A stretch of 27,785 nt of DNA, taken from Candidatus Bathyarchaeota archaeon (lineage in GTDB: Archaea; Thermoproteota; Bathyarchaeia; TCS64). Each line of letters begins with the position of its first letter. Position 1 is the first letter of the stretch. The notes below the pieces were generated by a model. It was not told the origin of the DNA and searched no databases. It saw only the letters and a list, made by a program, of their open reading frames with translations. Below are positions 1 to 7,475 of the stretch, piece by piece. The translations under genes were made by a program, and so were the position numbers. Where the stretch lies: NCBI GenBank assembly GCA_014730055.1, contig WJIV01000305.1, positions 1 to 27,785 of the forward strand. Direction: 5' to 3'.

Positions 1-1
1 A

Positions 2-544
2 GATATAATCGCGACAGCCAAAGGACTGGCTGGTGGCTATTTACCTCTCGGAGCGACCATCGCAAGTGACCGAGTATATGATGGATTTGATGAACCCTTT
101 GCCCATGGTCATACTTATGGAAGCCATCCAGTAGCTTGCGCAGCAGGGGCCGCTGTTCTCGAATATGTAAATATTCATAACCTCGTTGAGAAATCCGCAG
201 AATTAGGAGAGTACCTTCATGAGAGATTATACGAATTGTACGATCATCTCTCAGTTGGTGATATTCGAGGAAAAGGGCTCTTTGCAGGCATAGAGTTTGT
301 TAAAAATAAGAAAACTAAGGAAACCTTCTCACCTGACTTAAAGTATTATAGCAGAATTGTTGAGAAATGCTTCGAAAATGGCTTACTTGTCTATCCAGGT
401 ACCGGGACTGTGGATGGTGTAAGAGGTGATCATATTCAGGTGGCTCCTCCTCTGATAATAAAAAAGAATGAGATAGATACGATAATGGAACTATTAGATA
501 GATCCATAACCGAGGTCGAGGGAGAGGTGATGGGTCTCTTATGA
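2..544 (+). CDS. Class III (PLP) aminotransferase, C-terminal part; 5' end outside window
   Basis: This frame is open from base 2, so the gene begins upstream and about 180 C-terminal residues are visible. The segment starts at the cofactor-lysine motif ATAKGLAGGYLPLGA; the lysine codon is at 20-22 and would form the Schiff base with pyridoxal phosphate. Next come HGHTYGSHPVACAAG, a standard class III motif contacting the phosphate of the partner subunit, and the small domain with DIRGKGLFAGIEFV. These place it among omega/aspartate-type class III aminotransferases, which move an amino group from an amine or amino acid to a keto acid. The substrate cannot be told from the fragment. Its TGA overlaps the ATG of the creatininase-like gene (ATGA), so the two are probably co-translated and may act on related nitrogen compounds. 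Family is sure; substrate unknown. Confidence 0.93.
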   Translation, partial: DIIATAKGLAGGYLPLGATIASDRVYDGFDEPFAHGHTYGSHPVACAAGAAVLEYVNIHNLVEKSAELGEYLHERLYELYDHLSVGDIRGKGLFAGIEFVKNKKTKETFSPDLKYYSRIVEKCFENGLLVYPGTGTVDGVRGDHIQVAPPLIIKKNEIDTIMELLDRSITEVEGEVMGLL

Positions 545-1284
545 ATAATATCAGAATGTCCGATATGACTTGGAAAATGGTTGAGGAAGCCCTAGAGAAC
601 GGTTACAAAACTGTAATAGTCTCAGTAGGCAGCACAGAACAACACGGTCATCATCTTCCACTAAGCACAGATGAACTTTTTGGTGACTGCTTAGCCTTAA
701 TTCTGGCTGAAAAGCTTAGAAAGACCTTAGTAGCACCTACTATTAGACCAGGTTGTAGTTCTCACCACCTAACTTTTCCAGGAACTATATCCGTAAGACC
801 CGAGACCTTGATTGAGTATCTCAAGGATATCTGCATCAGTTTAGACCATCATGGTTTCGATAATATCATCCTGATACCTAGCCATGGAGGTAACTTTGCA
901 CCTGTACAGACTACAGTGCAAAGTATAGCTAATAATTTAAATGCAAATCTCATAGCGTTAGCCGATTTAACTACTCTTATCTCTGTCCTAAAAGAAGCAA
1001 TCAAGAAGACTGGTCAACCAGAGTCATCAGTTGGTGGACACGCAGGAGCAGGGGAGACAAGTTTCATGTTATATTATAAACCTGAATTAGTCTATGAGGA
1101 ATATATGAAATCGGGTTATATTGGGCCTCTTACAGGTAAATATGTTAGAGAAGGATTTGATTCTGTTACACCTACAGGTGTTCTTGGAGACCCTAGTAAA
1201 GGCTCTAGTGAGGCTGGTGAGATCGCATTAGAGAAAATTACAGATCACATGGTGGAGACAATAAAGAGAGAGTTAGCAGATTAG
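541..1284 (+). CDS. Creatininase-family metal-dependent amidohydrolase
   Basis: At 247 residues this is the usual length for the creatininase family, cytosolic enzymes that hydrolyse cyclic or linear amides with two bound metals. The family signature is intact: VGSTEQHGHHLPLSTDE holds the metal ligands Glu33, His35 and Asp44, PSHGGN holds His115, and GGHAGAGETS holds Glu172. Family members include creatininase, the archaeal formamide hydrolase ArfB of the flavin/F420 precursor pathway, and mycofactocin MftE. An LLM enzyme elsewhere in the window suggests F420 use, which makes ArfB thinkable, but nothing here singles it out and the partner is an aminotransferase. The start overlaps the aminotransferase stop by four bases. 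The stop is TAG, and it faces a minus-strand gene whose stop lies one base away. Confidence 0.88.
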   Translation: MNNIRMSDMTWKMVEEALENGYKTVIVSVGSTEQHGHHLPLSTDELFGDCLALILAEKLRKTLVAPTIRPGCSSHHLTFPGTISVRPETLIEYLKDICISLDHHGFDNIILIPSHGGNFAPVQTTVQSIANNLNANLIALADLTTLISVLKEAIKKTGQPESSVGGHAGAGETSFMLYYKPELVYEEYMKSGYIGPLTGKYVREGFDSVTPTGVLGDPSKGSSEAGEIALEKITDHMVETIKRELAD

Positions 1285-1285
1285 T

Positions 1286-1660
1286 CTATTTTTTTCTAAA
1301 GCTCAATATTATAGCACCAATAATTGCTCCACCAACTAAACCAACGAAAGAATACAAATCACCTAAAGAATTTAACCCGTAAAATATGGCGTAAACTGCC
1401 TGCTGTATGATGAAGGCAAGAAAACCAGTGATAATCCCAGATCTAATCTCCAGCTCCTTTGTTCTCCTAGCTGTGAGATATCCCCCTGTGATTCCACCAA
1501 TAAGGTGGAAAGCAAAATATATTCCATCGAAGTATCTCTGAAAACTCTCATTCGAGCTAAATAATAATCCAAAAAATTCTAGTAGGAGGAAAGGTACACC
1601 AAATGCAACAGATGCACCCGCAAAATATTGCCTGAATTCCTCTATCTGTTCTCTGCTCAT
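1286..1660 (-). CDS. Small four-helix membrane protein F1
   Basis: This 124-residue protein has a short charged N-terminus (MSREQIEEFRQ) followed by about four hydrophobic helices (roughly residues 14-34, 44-62, 73-93 and 99-119) and ends in RKK. I do not recognise a named family. It resembles the two other small membrane proteins at 4742-5107 and 17612-18130. Each opens with a Y-x-AGA motif (YFAGASVAFG here, YLAGAVLSYG and YLAGAMLANG there), carries a charged loop followed by a helix starting [IL]-x-x-G-[IL] near the middle, and has a Gly-rich last helix before a basic tail. F1 is the most divergent of the three and lies on the opposite strand, upstream of cassette 1. Function unknown; the repeated association with the A-D cassettes suggests an accessory membrane subunit. 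Confidence 0.72.
   Translation of the reverse strand: MSREQIEEFRQYFAGASVAFGVPFLLLEFFGLLFSSNESFQRYFDGIYFAFHLIGGITGGYLTARRTKELEIRSGIITGFLAFIIQQAVYAIFYGLNSLGDLYSFVGLVGGAIIGAIILSFRKK
1289..1295 (+). terminator. Oligo-T terminator after the creatininase gene
   Basis: Seven T residues begin five bases after the TAG stop. No hairpin precedes them, as is usual for archaeal intrinsic terminators. The same bases encode the terminal lysines of the convergent gene on the minus strand. Confidence 0.4.
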
Positions 1661-1685
1661 CTTAATGATTTACTGTATGATCCTC

Positions 1686-1694
1686 TATATAATA
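1686..1694 (-). promoter_or_regulatory. Possible TATA box for F1
   Basis: Read on the minus strand, the AT-rich run (tattatata) lies about 26-34 bases ahead of the F1 ATG. That spacing fits an archaeal TATA box with an almost leaderless transcript. The assignment rests on spacing and composition only. Confidence 0.33.
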
Positions 1695-1754
1695 TACTAA
1701 CTATTCGTCATGTTGCTATAATCATAATATTTACTTTCTTTATTGCTCCAAAGT

Positions 1755-1764
1755 CTTAAATTAT
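1755..1764 (+). promoter_or_regulatory. Possible TATA box for cassette 1
   Basis: The run cttaaattat lies about 45-53 bases ahead of the A1 start codon. It would give a leader of roughly 20-25 bases, enough for the Shine-Dalgarno site seen at 1793-1798. Other AT-rich runs nearby (for example 1770-1779) are alternatives. Confidence 0.3.
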
Positions 1765-1792
1765 CACTATAGTATATTAACACGGGTATTCT

Positions 1793-1798
1793 AAGGAG
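1793..1798 (+). promoter_or_regulatory. Shine-Dalgarno site of A1
   Basis: AAGGAG sits nine bases ahead of the ATG at 1808. It supports that start and shows that this operon head has a true leader, unlike several others in the window. Confidence 0.6.
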
Positions 1799-1807
1799 AA
1801 ATCCCAA

Positions 1808-2590
1808 ATGGCAATCCTAACAGAAAACAGACTGGTTCCACTAATCGCATTCATATTAGCTTGGGTGGCGACCTACATCGCTATCCAAAGAGGTAAAGAA
1901 GGAAAAATCACAATTAGAAGGATACCTGGGCTTGATGCCATAGAAGAAGTAGTAGGACGAGCAGTTGAAATGGGTCGTCCTGTATTCAACATCATCGGCA
2001 TGGGAACCTTCACAGATATTTATGCAACACAGACTATTGCTGGACTCAGTATTCTTAGCTATGTTTCAACATTAAGTGCGCGTCTAGGTGCAGAGTTAAT
2101 CGCACCACAGGCAAGTGTAGACGTTATGCCAGTAGCAACTGAGATTGTAAGAGAATCTTATAGAATTGAAGATAAACTAGATGAACTAGACATAGATGAA
2201 CAGTTACCCTATCTCTCTGGTACCCAGTTCGCATGGGCGAGCGGAATTATAGGCATGGCTAGCAGGATGAGGCCTGCAGGTAACATCATGATAGGACCTT
2301 TCTGGGCCGAATCGATGATGTTCGCTGAGACCTTTGACAGGGTCGGATCGATGCAAGTAGGTGGCACTGCTAGAATGTTCCAGATACCTTTCTTCGCAGC
2401 TCTCTGTGACTATGTGCTAATTGGTGAGGAGATCTTCGCTGCAGGAGCATATGTAAGTGGAGACCCTCAACAAGTAGGAAGTATAGCTGCGCAGGACTGG
2501 TATAAGTTGGCTGCCTTGGCCCTATGTATTCTTGGCGCCCTATTAGCCACTGCAGGAATCACTGTAATTGGTGATATCCTGTCGATGTGA
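1808..2590 (+). CDS. Cassette 1 subunit A1: DUF6754-like membrane-anchored protein
   Basis: This 260-residue protein has one N-terminal helix (about 8-27), a long soluble middle and a C-terminal helix (about 233-255). Basic residues follow the first helix (QRGKEGKITIRR), so the middle domain is predicted to face the cytosol. I believe it belongs to DUF6754, a family of unknown function found in some archaea and Chloroflexota-type bacteria. Its best signature is at residues 36-61: I-R-x-[IL]-P-x-x-[DE]-A, then VGRA-x-EMG-[RQ]-PVF. A second is GSMQVGGTARMFQIPF followed by CDY-x-L-x-x-EE-[IL]-FAAGA. The same motifs, same length and same topology occur in A2 (18861-19643). It heads an operon with B1, C1 and D1. 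The reaction, if any, is unknown; a structural or scaffold role in a membrane complex is only an inference. Confidence 0.8.
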   Translation: MAILTENRLVPLIAFILAWVATYIAIQRGKEGKITIRRIPGLDAIEEVVGRAVEMGRPVFNIIGMGTFTDIYATQTIAGLSILSYVSTLSARLGAELIAPQASVDVMPVATEIVRESYRIEDKLDELDIDEQLPYLSGTQFAWASGIIGMASRMRPAGNIMIGPFWAESMMFAETFDRVGSMQVGGTARMFQIPFFAALCDYVLIGEEIFAAGAYVSGDPQQVGSIAAQDWYKLAALALCILGALLATAGITVIGDILSM

Positions 2591-2594
2591 GGTG
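2589..2594 (+). promoter_or_regulatory. Shine-Dalgarno site fixing the B1 start
   Basis: GAGGTG overlaps the A1 stop codon and lies three bases before the ATG at 2598 and six before the ATG at 2601. It argues against a longer reading that would begin at a TTG at 2568 inside A1. Confidence 0.5.
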
Positions 2595-2597
2595 AAT

Positions 2598-3239
2598 ATG
2601 ATGGATTATAGACGTGATATACCGCTGGCGATAACCTTCTTAGTTGGGGTTATAGCCGTTCTTGACTACTATACTACACTGGATGTTGTTACAAACACTT
2701 TCACGATAATAAAGAACTGGGGAGTTGTACTCCAAGGCTTTGCTTTAGGTCTTGGAGCAGCAAACCTCCTAAGATTACACGGTAGAAGGATTAGTGAGAG
2801 AAGCAGAGATGACTGGATGTTCAGCGCTTGGCTGCTCTTAATGATGTTTGTCTTCATATTCTTCGGATTATGGAGAGGAAGATTTGATACTGATCCAACT
2901 TATAACTGGTTATACAATGCAATTTACCTACCACTAGGAAGTACAATGTACAGTAGCTTAGCATTCTATATGGCTTATGGCGCATATAAGGTATTGAGAG
3001 CAAGAAACTTTGACGCTGCACTTCTCTTTGTAACAGCAATTCTCGTAATTCTTGGAAACACACCTTTGTTCCCTTCAATATTTCCCGGATTCTTCTACAC
3101 GCGTGAATGGATATTCACCGCAATAGTAGGAGGAGCCTATAGAGGAATAAGAATTGGAATAGGAATGGGTGCTGTAGTTCTCGGAATAAGAACCCTTGTA
3201 GGCCTTGAGACAGGTTATTTAGGGAGGAGAGTAAGATGA
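2598..3239 (+). CDS. Cassette 1 subunit B1: multi-helix membrane protein
   Basis: B1 is a 213-residue integral membrane protein with about five to six hydrophobic segments (roughly 9-27, 40-58, 75-93, 110-130, 139-156 and 175-203). I do not recognise a named family. Its most conserved part, shared with B2, is YNWL-x-N-x-x-Y-x-PLG-[SA]-T-x-Y (about 102-118), followed by a helix ending in RARN-[FI]-DAAL (134-142). An earlier shared motif is LGLGA-x-x-LL (50-58) before a basic loop. These Asn, Gly and Arg residues inside or next to helices suggest more than a passive anchor. I chose the ATG at 2598 because a Shine-Dalgarno site precedes it; a TTG 30 bases upstream would overlap A1. The stop overlaps the C1 start (ATGA), exactly as in B2/C2. 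Confidence 0.78.
   Translation: MMDYRRDIPLAITFLVGVIAVLDYYTTLDVVTNTFTIIKNWGVVLQGFALGLGAANLLRLHGRRISERSRDDWMFSAWLLLMMFVFIFFGLWRGRFDTDPTYNWLYNAIYLPLGSTMYSSLAFYMAYGAYKVLRARNFDAALLFVTAILVILGNTPLFPSIFPGFFYTREWIFTAIVGGAYRGIRIGIGMGAVVLGIRTLVGLETGYLGRRVR
3222..3229 (+). promoter_or_regulatory. Shine-Dalgarno site of C1
   Basis: GGGAGGAG lies six bases ahead of the ATG at 3236, inside the end of B1. It is one of several strong sites at internal junctions of this operon. Confidence 0.55.
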
Positions 3240-4069
3240 GCACCTGGCAAAAATTAACAGCTTTACCAAGAGAAGTCGTAATGACTTTGATCCTCATAGC
3301 TATGATAATACCAGCTATTCGCCCATTAGGACTTCCAATTTTAACCGGACAAATGAGCAGAGACTGGTACAACACAGTAGATGAACTTCCTGAAGGGGCC
3401 ATAGTTCTTTTTGACATTGGCTATGGTTCAGGAGGTTATCCTAGTTTAGGGCCAGGAAATATAGCTGCTTTACATCAAATGTTCGAAAATGGACATAGAG
3501 TAATTATTATGGCTACGCAACTCGAAGGGAGTATGATGTACCCTCTTATTATCGAGGGGGTAAAGCCGGAACAAAAATATGGAGCTGTATATGGCGAAGA
3601 CTATATCTTCCTTGGATATATCGCTGGAACACAAACAGCTATGGCAGGAGTACTTGGCGATCTCCCCTCTCTTGTATCTAATGATTATAATGGTGATCCT
3701 TTAGGCTCCTTCCCAATAATGGAAGGAGTAGAAGGTGCCGAGCAATTTGACTTGGTAGCTTATATAACTACTAGTGGTGACATAGCAGAAGGATGGGTCT
3801 ATCAAGGATACAGTCAGTATAATTTACCTGTACTAGGAGGTTGTCTAAGCATGATGACTACAAGCATAAAACCTTACTATGATAGTGGTCAGCTTCTTGG
3901 ATTGATGGATGGAGTTAAAGGAGCAGCTGACCTTGAATTCCTTACTAACAATCCAGGAGACGCAATTGTTAGTAGTGACATTCTCAGCTTTACACAAACA
4001 CTGGTTCTAATCTTTATCATAGTTGGAAATCTAGCATACTTTATGCAAAGACAGGAAGGAGGAAGCTAA
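3236..4069 (+). CDS. Cassette 1 subunit C1: two-anchor protein with a large extracytoplasmic domain
   Basis: This 277-residue protein has one helix near each end (about 14-33 and 251-270) around a soluble domain of about 215 residues. Basic residues lie before the first helix (WQKLTALPR) and after the last (QRQ), so both ends should be cytosolic and the domain outside the cell. It aligns with C2 almost without gaps: P-x-G-x-[IV]-x-x-x-x-x-GYG near 52-64, YG-x-DY-x-FLGYI-x-G at 119-131, GD/GT-PL-x-x-x-PMMEGV-like at 153-165, and a Gly-rich stretch near 218-234 ending GA-[AD]-LE. No catalytic signature is obvious and only one cysteine (203) is present. The family is unknown to me. It starts inside the end of B1 and is followed by D1 after one base. 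Confidence 0.78.
   Translation: MSTWQKLTALPREVVMTLILIAMIIPAIRPLGLPILTGQMSRDWYNTVDELPEGAIVLFDIGYGSGGYPSLGPGNIAALHQMFENGHRVIIMATQLEGSMMYPLIIEGVKPEQKYGAVYGEDYIFLGYIAGTQTAMAGVLGDLPSLVSNDYNGDPLGSFPIMEGVEGAEQFDLVAYITTSGDIAEGWVYQGYSQYNLPVLGGCLSMMTTSIKPYYDSGQLLGLMDGVKGAADLEFLTNNPGDAIVSSDILSFTQTLVLIFIIVGNLAYFMQRQEGGS
4054..4062 (+). promoter_or_regulatory. Shine-Dalgarno site of D1
   Basis: GGAAGGAGG lies within the last codons of C1, eight bases ahead of the D1 ATG. It is a strong match to the anti-Shine-Dalgarno end of 16S rRNA. Confidence 0.55.
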
Positions 4070-4070
4070 G

Positions 4071-4691
4071 ATGGTATCCACTGACCCCCAGATATGGATA
4101 GCAGCCTTCTTCACAATTGCAGCCACAAGCTATGCTTTCCGTGACAACGTTGTATTCAAGTTTGCCGAAAACACCTTTATAGGAATCGCAGCAGGTCACC
4201 AGATAGTAATGGGAATAAAAAATATCCGCGACTTCGGATGGTCTCATATAGCTCAAGGAGAGTTCCTTTATTCTATCGTTTTCCTCTTAGGAATAATGCT
4301 TTATGCTAGATTCAGCAGAGAGTACTTCTGGCTCTATAGGTATCCTATAGCTTTCCTCGTTGGGAATGGAGTAGGCATAAGCATTCGAGCTGCAATACAC
4401 AGCGACTTCATAGTACAGATAACACAAACTGCTCAACCACTTGTTGCAGATACAGGGCTTGGTACAATAAATAATATAATTATATTCATCGGTGTAATCA
4501 CCGCTCTCAGCCACTTCATATTCACATTTGAAGGAATACATGAAGGAACAATTGGCTGGGTCCCAAAGATTGGCCGTTGGATGATGCTTCTAGGCTTCGG
4601 AGCAAGCTTCGGAAACACAATTATGTCAAGATTCGGTATGTACCAGGGAAGAATTGTATTCCTATTACGTGAATGGTTGCAAATAATATAG
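4071..4691 (+). CDS. Cassette 1 subunit D1: multi-helix membrane protein
   Basis: D1 has 206 residues and about five hydrophobic helices (roughly 8-22, 65-80, 90-107, 132-152 and 170-190). I know no named family. It shares with D2 a set of polar residues inside or near helices: AE-[NH]-x-FIG (32-38), RYPIA-x-LVG-x-G-x-G-x-x-IR (90-106), and a C-terminal block GR-x-x-x-x-x-GFGA-x-FGNT (168-183) followed by a conserved Arg-x-x-M and GR-x-x-FLL. The clustered Gly and Arg residues resemble the packing of transport or channel subunits, but that is only an impression. It is the last of the four cassette genes; a T-tract follows 18 bases after its TAG stop. Confidence 0.78.
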   Translation: MVSTDPQIWIAAFFTIAATSYAFRDNVVFKFAENTFIGIAAGHQIVMGIKNIRDFGWSHIAQGEFLYSIVFLLGIMLYARFSREYFWLYRYPIAFLVGNGVGISIRAAIHSDFIVQITQTAQPLVADTGLGTINNIIIFIGVITALSHFIFTFEGIHEGTIGWVPKIGRWMMLLGFGASFGNTIMSRFGMYQGRIVFLLREWLQII

Positions 4692-4709
4692 TGGAACAAA
4701 ACCAACCCC

Positions 4710-4716
4710 TTTTTTT
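4710..4716 (+). terminator. Oligo-T terminator after cassette 1
   Basis: Seven T residues follow the D1 stop with no hairpin. Their position, ahead of the ATG at 4742, supports that later start for F2. Confidence 0.4.
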
Positions 4717-4741
4717 ATTCGAACTATTACTTTCAACATTA

Positions 4742-5107
4742 ATGAGTGAAGAAAGAACCCCTTCGGTTATTGACTATCTTGCAGGTGCAGTATTATCTTA
4801 TGGTATTGTCTATTTTTGGATCCAGATCCTAAACTGGATTGATCTACAAATAATTGCTCTGATTTCTTATTTTATTTATTTCTCGGGCGCTCTCTCATCG
4901 GCATATCTGGTTCTCCGTAGAGCGAATACCACCCATCTTAGAATTGGGATCACAAGTGCATTGGCTTCTTGGGCATTTACAGTATTTAGTCTATTGGCTC
5001 TTACGGAAGGAGCTAATAGTGGTTTCTTCATTGCTTTACTCATTTGTTTCGTATTAGGGGGGGTTGCTGCATCATATATATCACTAAAGAACCAGCTAAG
5101 AGGCTGA
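4742..5107 (+). CDS. Small four-helix membrane protein F2
   Basis: From the ATG at 4742 the protein has 121 residues (MSEERTPSVIDYLAGA...) and about four helices. An in-frame ATG at 4673 would add 23 residues, but it would overlap D1 and run through the T-tract at 4710, so I prefer the later start. F2 resembles F3 (17612-18130): DYLAGA-[VM]-L-x-x-GI-[VI] at the front, HL-x-[IV]-G-[IL] in the middle after a charged loop, and C-[FL]-V-[LF]-GGV near the end. F1 is a more distant relative. It lies directly between cassette 1 and E1, while F3 lies directly before E2, so F and E appear to travel as a pair. Function unknown. Confidence 0.72.
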   Translation: MSEERTPSVIDYLAGAVLSYGIVYFWIQILNWIDLQIIALISYFIYFSGALSSAYLVLRRANTTHLRIGITSALASWAFTVFSLLALTEGANSGFFIALLICFVLGGVAASYISLKNQLRG

Positions 5108-5116
5108 ACCTCTTAT

Positions 5117-5131
5117 AACTTTAATTTATAG
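5117..5131 (+). promoter_or_regulatory. Likely promoter of E1 (TATA-like box)
   Basis: aactttaatttatag differs at only one position from the sequence ahead of the GlmL gene (5598-5612). The ATG of E1 is 52 bases from its first base, giving a predicted leader of perhaps 10-20 bases. Confidence 0.45.
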
Positions 5132-5168
5132 ATAATCTATTAAATCAGAAAAACAAAGTAAACTGATA

Positions 5169-5567
5169 ATGAGTGCCTTTTTCGATTATGAGGAGATCAC
5201 TCCAGAAGAAGAAAACGAATTAATCGAACAGGTAGCGGAAAAGATACACGAATACAAGATGGAAACTGTTGCAATTTTAACCCTTGAATCAGTAAAGCCA
5301 CTGGCATACGTCGGTGGGGAGATGAGTAGAGTATTCTTGGCTCCATTTCTACCAATTCTAGGGCGCGAGTTTAATGATATGGGAGAAAAATACATCACTG
5401 TTTTTGAAGAACGTGATAACATAGAGAAGTTGATACAACTCCTTGAACAGAAAGTTAAGGAAGAAGAAGAGGAAAATAAGCGAAAAAAGCAAGAGAGAGC
5501 AGAGAAAAAGGCTGATAAAGGCGTGAAATCGGAGAAAAAAGGATGGATGAAGTGGTGGCCATTCTAG
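5169..5567 (+). CDS. Small charged cytosolic protein E1
   Basis: E1 has 132 residues and no membrane helix. A folded first part (1-88) precedes a Lys/Glu-rich stretch (about 89-122) likely to be helical or disordered, and it ends in the short tail KKGWMKWWPF. E2 (18170-18556) is clearly related: EEI-x-PE(E/D) near the start, [KG]-[ML]-ETVAIL-like (ETAAIL in E2), ES-x-KP-[LI], then PFLP-like PLLPFLG, and E-[RK]-[DE]-N-[IV]-[ED]-KLI. The tail is also conserved (KKGWRKYLPF in E2) although the linkers differ completely in sequence, which suggests the tail binds a partner or the membrane surface. I recognise no family. Promoter and position between F2 and GlmL suggest a link with both. Confidence 0.74.
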   Translation: MSAFFDYEEITPEEENELIEQVAEKIHEYKMETVAILTLESVKPLAYVGGEMSRVFLAPFLPILGREFNDMGEKYITVFEERDNIEKLIQLLEQKVKEEEEENKRKKQERAEKKADKGVKSEKKGWMKWWPF

Positions 5568-5597
5568 TCTTTGGTCTTTTAGAAGCGTATTTTAGAA

Positions 5598-5612
5598 AAC
5601 CTTAATTTATAG
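5598..5612 (+). promoter_or_regulatory. Likely promoter of the GlmL operon (TATA-like box)
   Basis: aaccttaatttatag matches 14 of 15 bases of the E1 box. It lies 27-41 bases before the GlmL ATG, so the transcript would have almost no leader. Confidence 0.48.
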
Positions 5613-5638
5613 CGGTTTGGACTGAATATGAATTAAGA

Positions 5639-7474
5639 ATGGCAACCCTTAGAAAGCCTACAGAAGAAATGCAGTACATCATCGCTACTGACGTGGGCTC
5701 TACCACTACCAAAGCCAGATTCTTTCACAGGAAGGACGGCGAGTGGAGATTCCTAGTAGCCGGTGAAGCACCAACCACCGTTGAAGCCCCTTATGAGGAT
5801 GTTACCCTTGGGGTACAGAACGCAGTACGAGAAGTTGAGGAGTTGACAGGTCACAGGCTTCTCTCCGGAGATGGATCTGGGCTAGTTATCCCGTATGATG
5901 GCGAGAAAGGTGTAGATCTTTACTGTACAACAAGCAGTGCAGGAGGAGGTCTACAGATGATGGTAGCCGGTCTCATAAAGAGCATGACAGCCGAGAGCGC
6001 CAACAGAGCGGCTCTTGGTGCTGGCGCCATAGTTATGGATGTCATAGCTAGAGATGATGGAAGGCAACCGTATCAGAAGATAAGTAGGATTAGAAGCCTC
6101 AGGCCTGACATGATACTAATGGCGGGAGGAACAGATGGAGGCGCAAGCAGCCATGTTATGGAGATAGCCGAATTGATCAAGGCTGCTGAGCCAAAGCCTA
6201 GGCTGGGTGTTGCCTACGAGCTACCAATAGTTTATGCTGGAAACAAGTCCCTTAGAAACGAGATCCAAGAGCTTATGGATGAGGGATTTGCTCTGCAAAT
6301 TGTAGAGAATATTCGCCCAGTTCTCGAGCAGGAAAATACAGAACCAGCAAGGAGAGCAGTTCACGAGTTGTTCATGGAGCACGTTATGAGCCACGCTCCT
6401 GGTTACACAAGGCTCATGAAGTGGACGGATATTGATATCATGCCCACTCCCGCTGGAGAAGGTATGGCAATGCAGCTCATCGCCAACTCATTCGAGAAGA
6501 ACGTGCTGGGGGTAGGTCTAGGTGGAGCAACAACAAACGTATACTCAATTGTAGACGGAAGGTTCGTACGAAGCGTGTCAGCGAACCTTGGAATGAGCTA
6601 CAGCGTTACGAACGTGATGAAAGAAGCCGGTATTGAAAACATCATGCGCTGGATTCCTTTCAATCTCGAGAAAGAGGAAGTAGCTAGCCGCCTAATGAAC
6701 AAGATGATCAGACCTACAACGATTCCCCAGACCTTGGAGGACCTTATTGTAGAGCACAGTGTCGCCCGTGAAGCACTGCGGCTTGGTCTACAGCACCACA
6801 GGACAATTGCAACAAGGCTCAAAGGTATACAGCTTGAGAGAACCATCAGCGATATGTTCGAGCAAGCTGTCGCTGAAAGCTACGTAGAGATGATGAATAT
6901 TGACATCTGTGCTGGTACTGGTGGATTATTGAGTCACGCACCTAGGAGGGTCCAGTCAATGCTAATATTAACTGATGCTTGGCAGACAGAAGGTGTTACT
7001 AGGATGTTCCAGGATAGCGTCTTCATGATGCCCCACCTTGGTGTACTTAGCACAGTTTACCGAGACGCCGCGTGGAACGTATTCGACAAGGACTGCCTAG
7101 TGAGACTTGGAACAAGTATCGTACCCGCTGGAACCGGAAAACTAGGTGAACATGTAATGGACGTGGAGATTGAGATGCCTACCGGTGATAATGTTGAAGA
7201 GACTCTGAACTTCGGTGATATCAAGTTAATTGAACTAGATGAGGGACAAGAGGCGAATGTCATGATCACTCCAGTCAAGCAATTCGACGTTGGCGCGGGG
7301 CCAGGTAAAGAGAGAAAAACTACAGTTAGCGGCGGGGTCGCGGGTGTTATGCTTGACGCCCGTGGAAGGCCTCTCTATCTTCCTGAGGAGAATGCCCAGA
7401 GGAAAGAACTATTGCTAAAATGGTTCAGGTCATTGAAGCTATACCCAGAGGAAAGCCTAGAGGAGCTGATCTAA
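5639..7474 (+). CDS. GlmL/MutL-family ASKHA ATPase
   Basis: This 611-residue protein belongs to the family of GlmL (MutL), the ASKHA-fold protein encoded with coenzyme-B12 glutamate mutase and thought to reactivate it. Visible motifs are the phosphate-binding loop DVGSTTTKARFF (Asp18), the family hallmark SSAGGGLQM (about 99-107), MAGGTDGG (161-168), and the second phosphate motif GVGLGGATTNVYSIVDG (291-307). No glutamate mutase catalytic genes (GlmE, GlmS) are in the window, so a mutase role is unsupported here. Instead it follows the A1-D1 membrane cassette and E1, and is one base ahead of a barrel/KOW protein, which hints at ATP-driven work for that system. It has no membrane helix. Its own promoter box lies just upstream. 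Family confidence is high; function in this setting is unknown. Confidence 0.88.
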   Translation: MATLRKPTEEMQYIIATDVGSTTTKARFFHRKDGEWRFLVAGEAPTTVEAPYEDVTLGVQNAVREVEELTGHRLLSGDGSGLVIPYDGEKGVDLYCTTSSAGGGLQMMVAGLIKSMTAESANRAALGAGAIVMDVIARDDGRQPYQKISRIRSLRPDMILMAGGTDGGASSHVMEIAELIKAAEPKPRLGVAYELPIVYAGNKSLRNEIQELMDEGFALQIVENIRPVLEQENTEPARRAVHELFMEHVMSHAPGYTRLMKWTDIDIMPTPAGEGMAMQLIANSFEKNVLGVGLGGATTNVYSIVDGRFVRSVSANLGMSYSVTNVMKEAGIENIMRWIPFNLEKEEVASRLMNKMIRPTTIPQTLEDLIVEHSVAREALRLGLQHHRTIATRLKGIQLERTISDMFEQAVAESYVEMMNIDICAGTGGLLSHAPRRVQSMLILTDAWQTEGVTRMFQDSVFMMPHLGVLSTVYRDAAWNVFDKDCLVRLGTSIVPAGTGKLGEHVMDVEIEMPTGDNVEETLNFGDIKLIELDEGQEANVMITPVKQFDVGAGPGKERKTTVSGGVAGVMLDARGRPLYLPEENAQRKELLLKWFRSLKLYPEESLEELI

Positions 7475-7475
7475 G

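Noticed and set aside
2568..2597. TTG start for B1 inside A1
   Set aside because: A Shine-Dalgarno site and two ATG codons at 2598 and 2601 fit better, and B2 aligns from about the same point.
4673..4741. Earlier ATG for F2
   Set aside because: It would overlap D1 and read through an oligo-T terminator; F3 similarity begins only after the later ATG.
5639..7474. Glutamate mutase pathway implied by GlmL
   Set aside because: No GlmE or GlmS gene is present and the neighbours are membrane proteins, so the pathway is not supported here.
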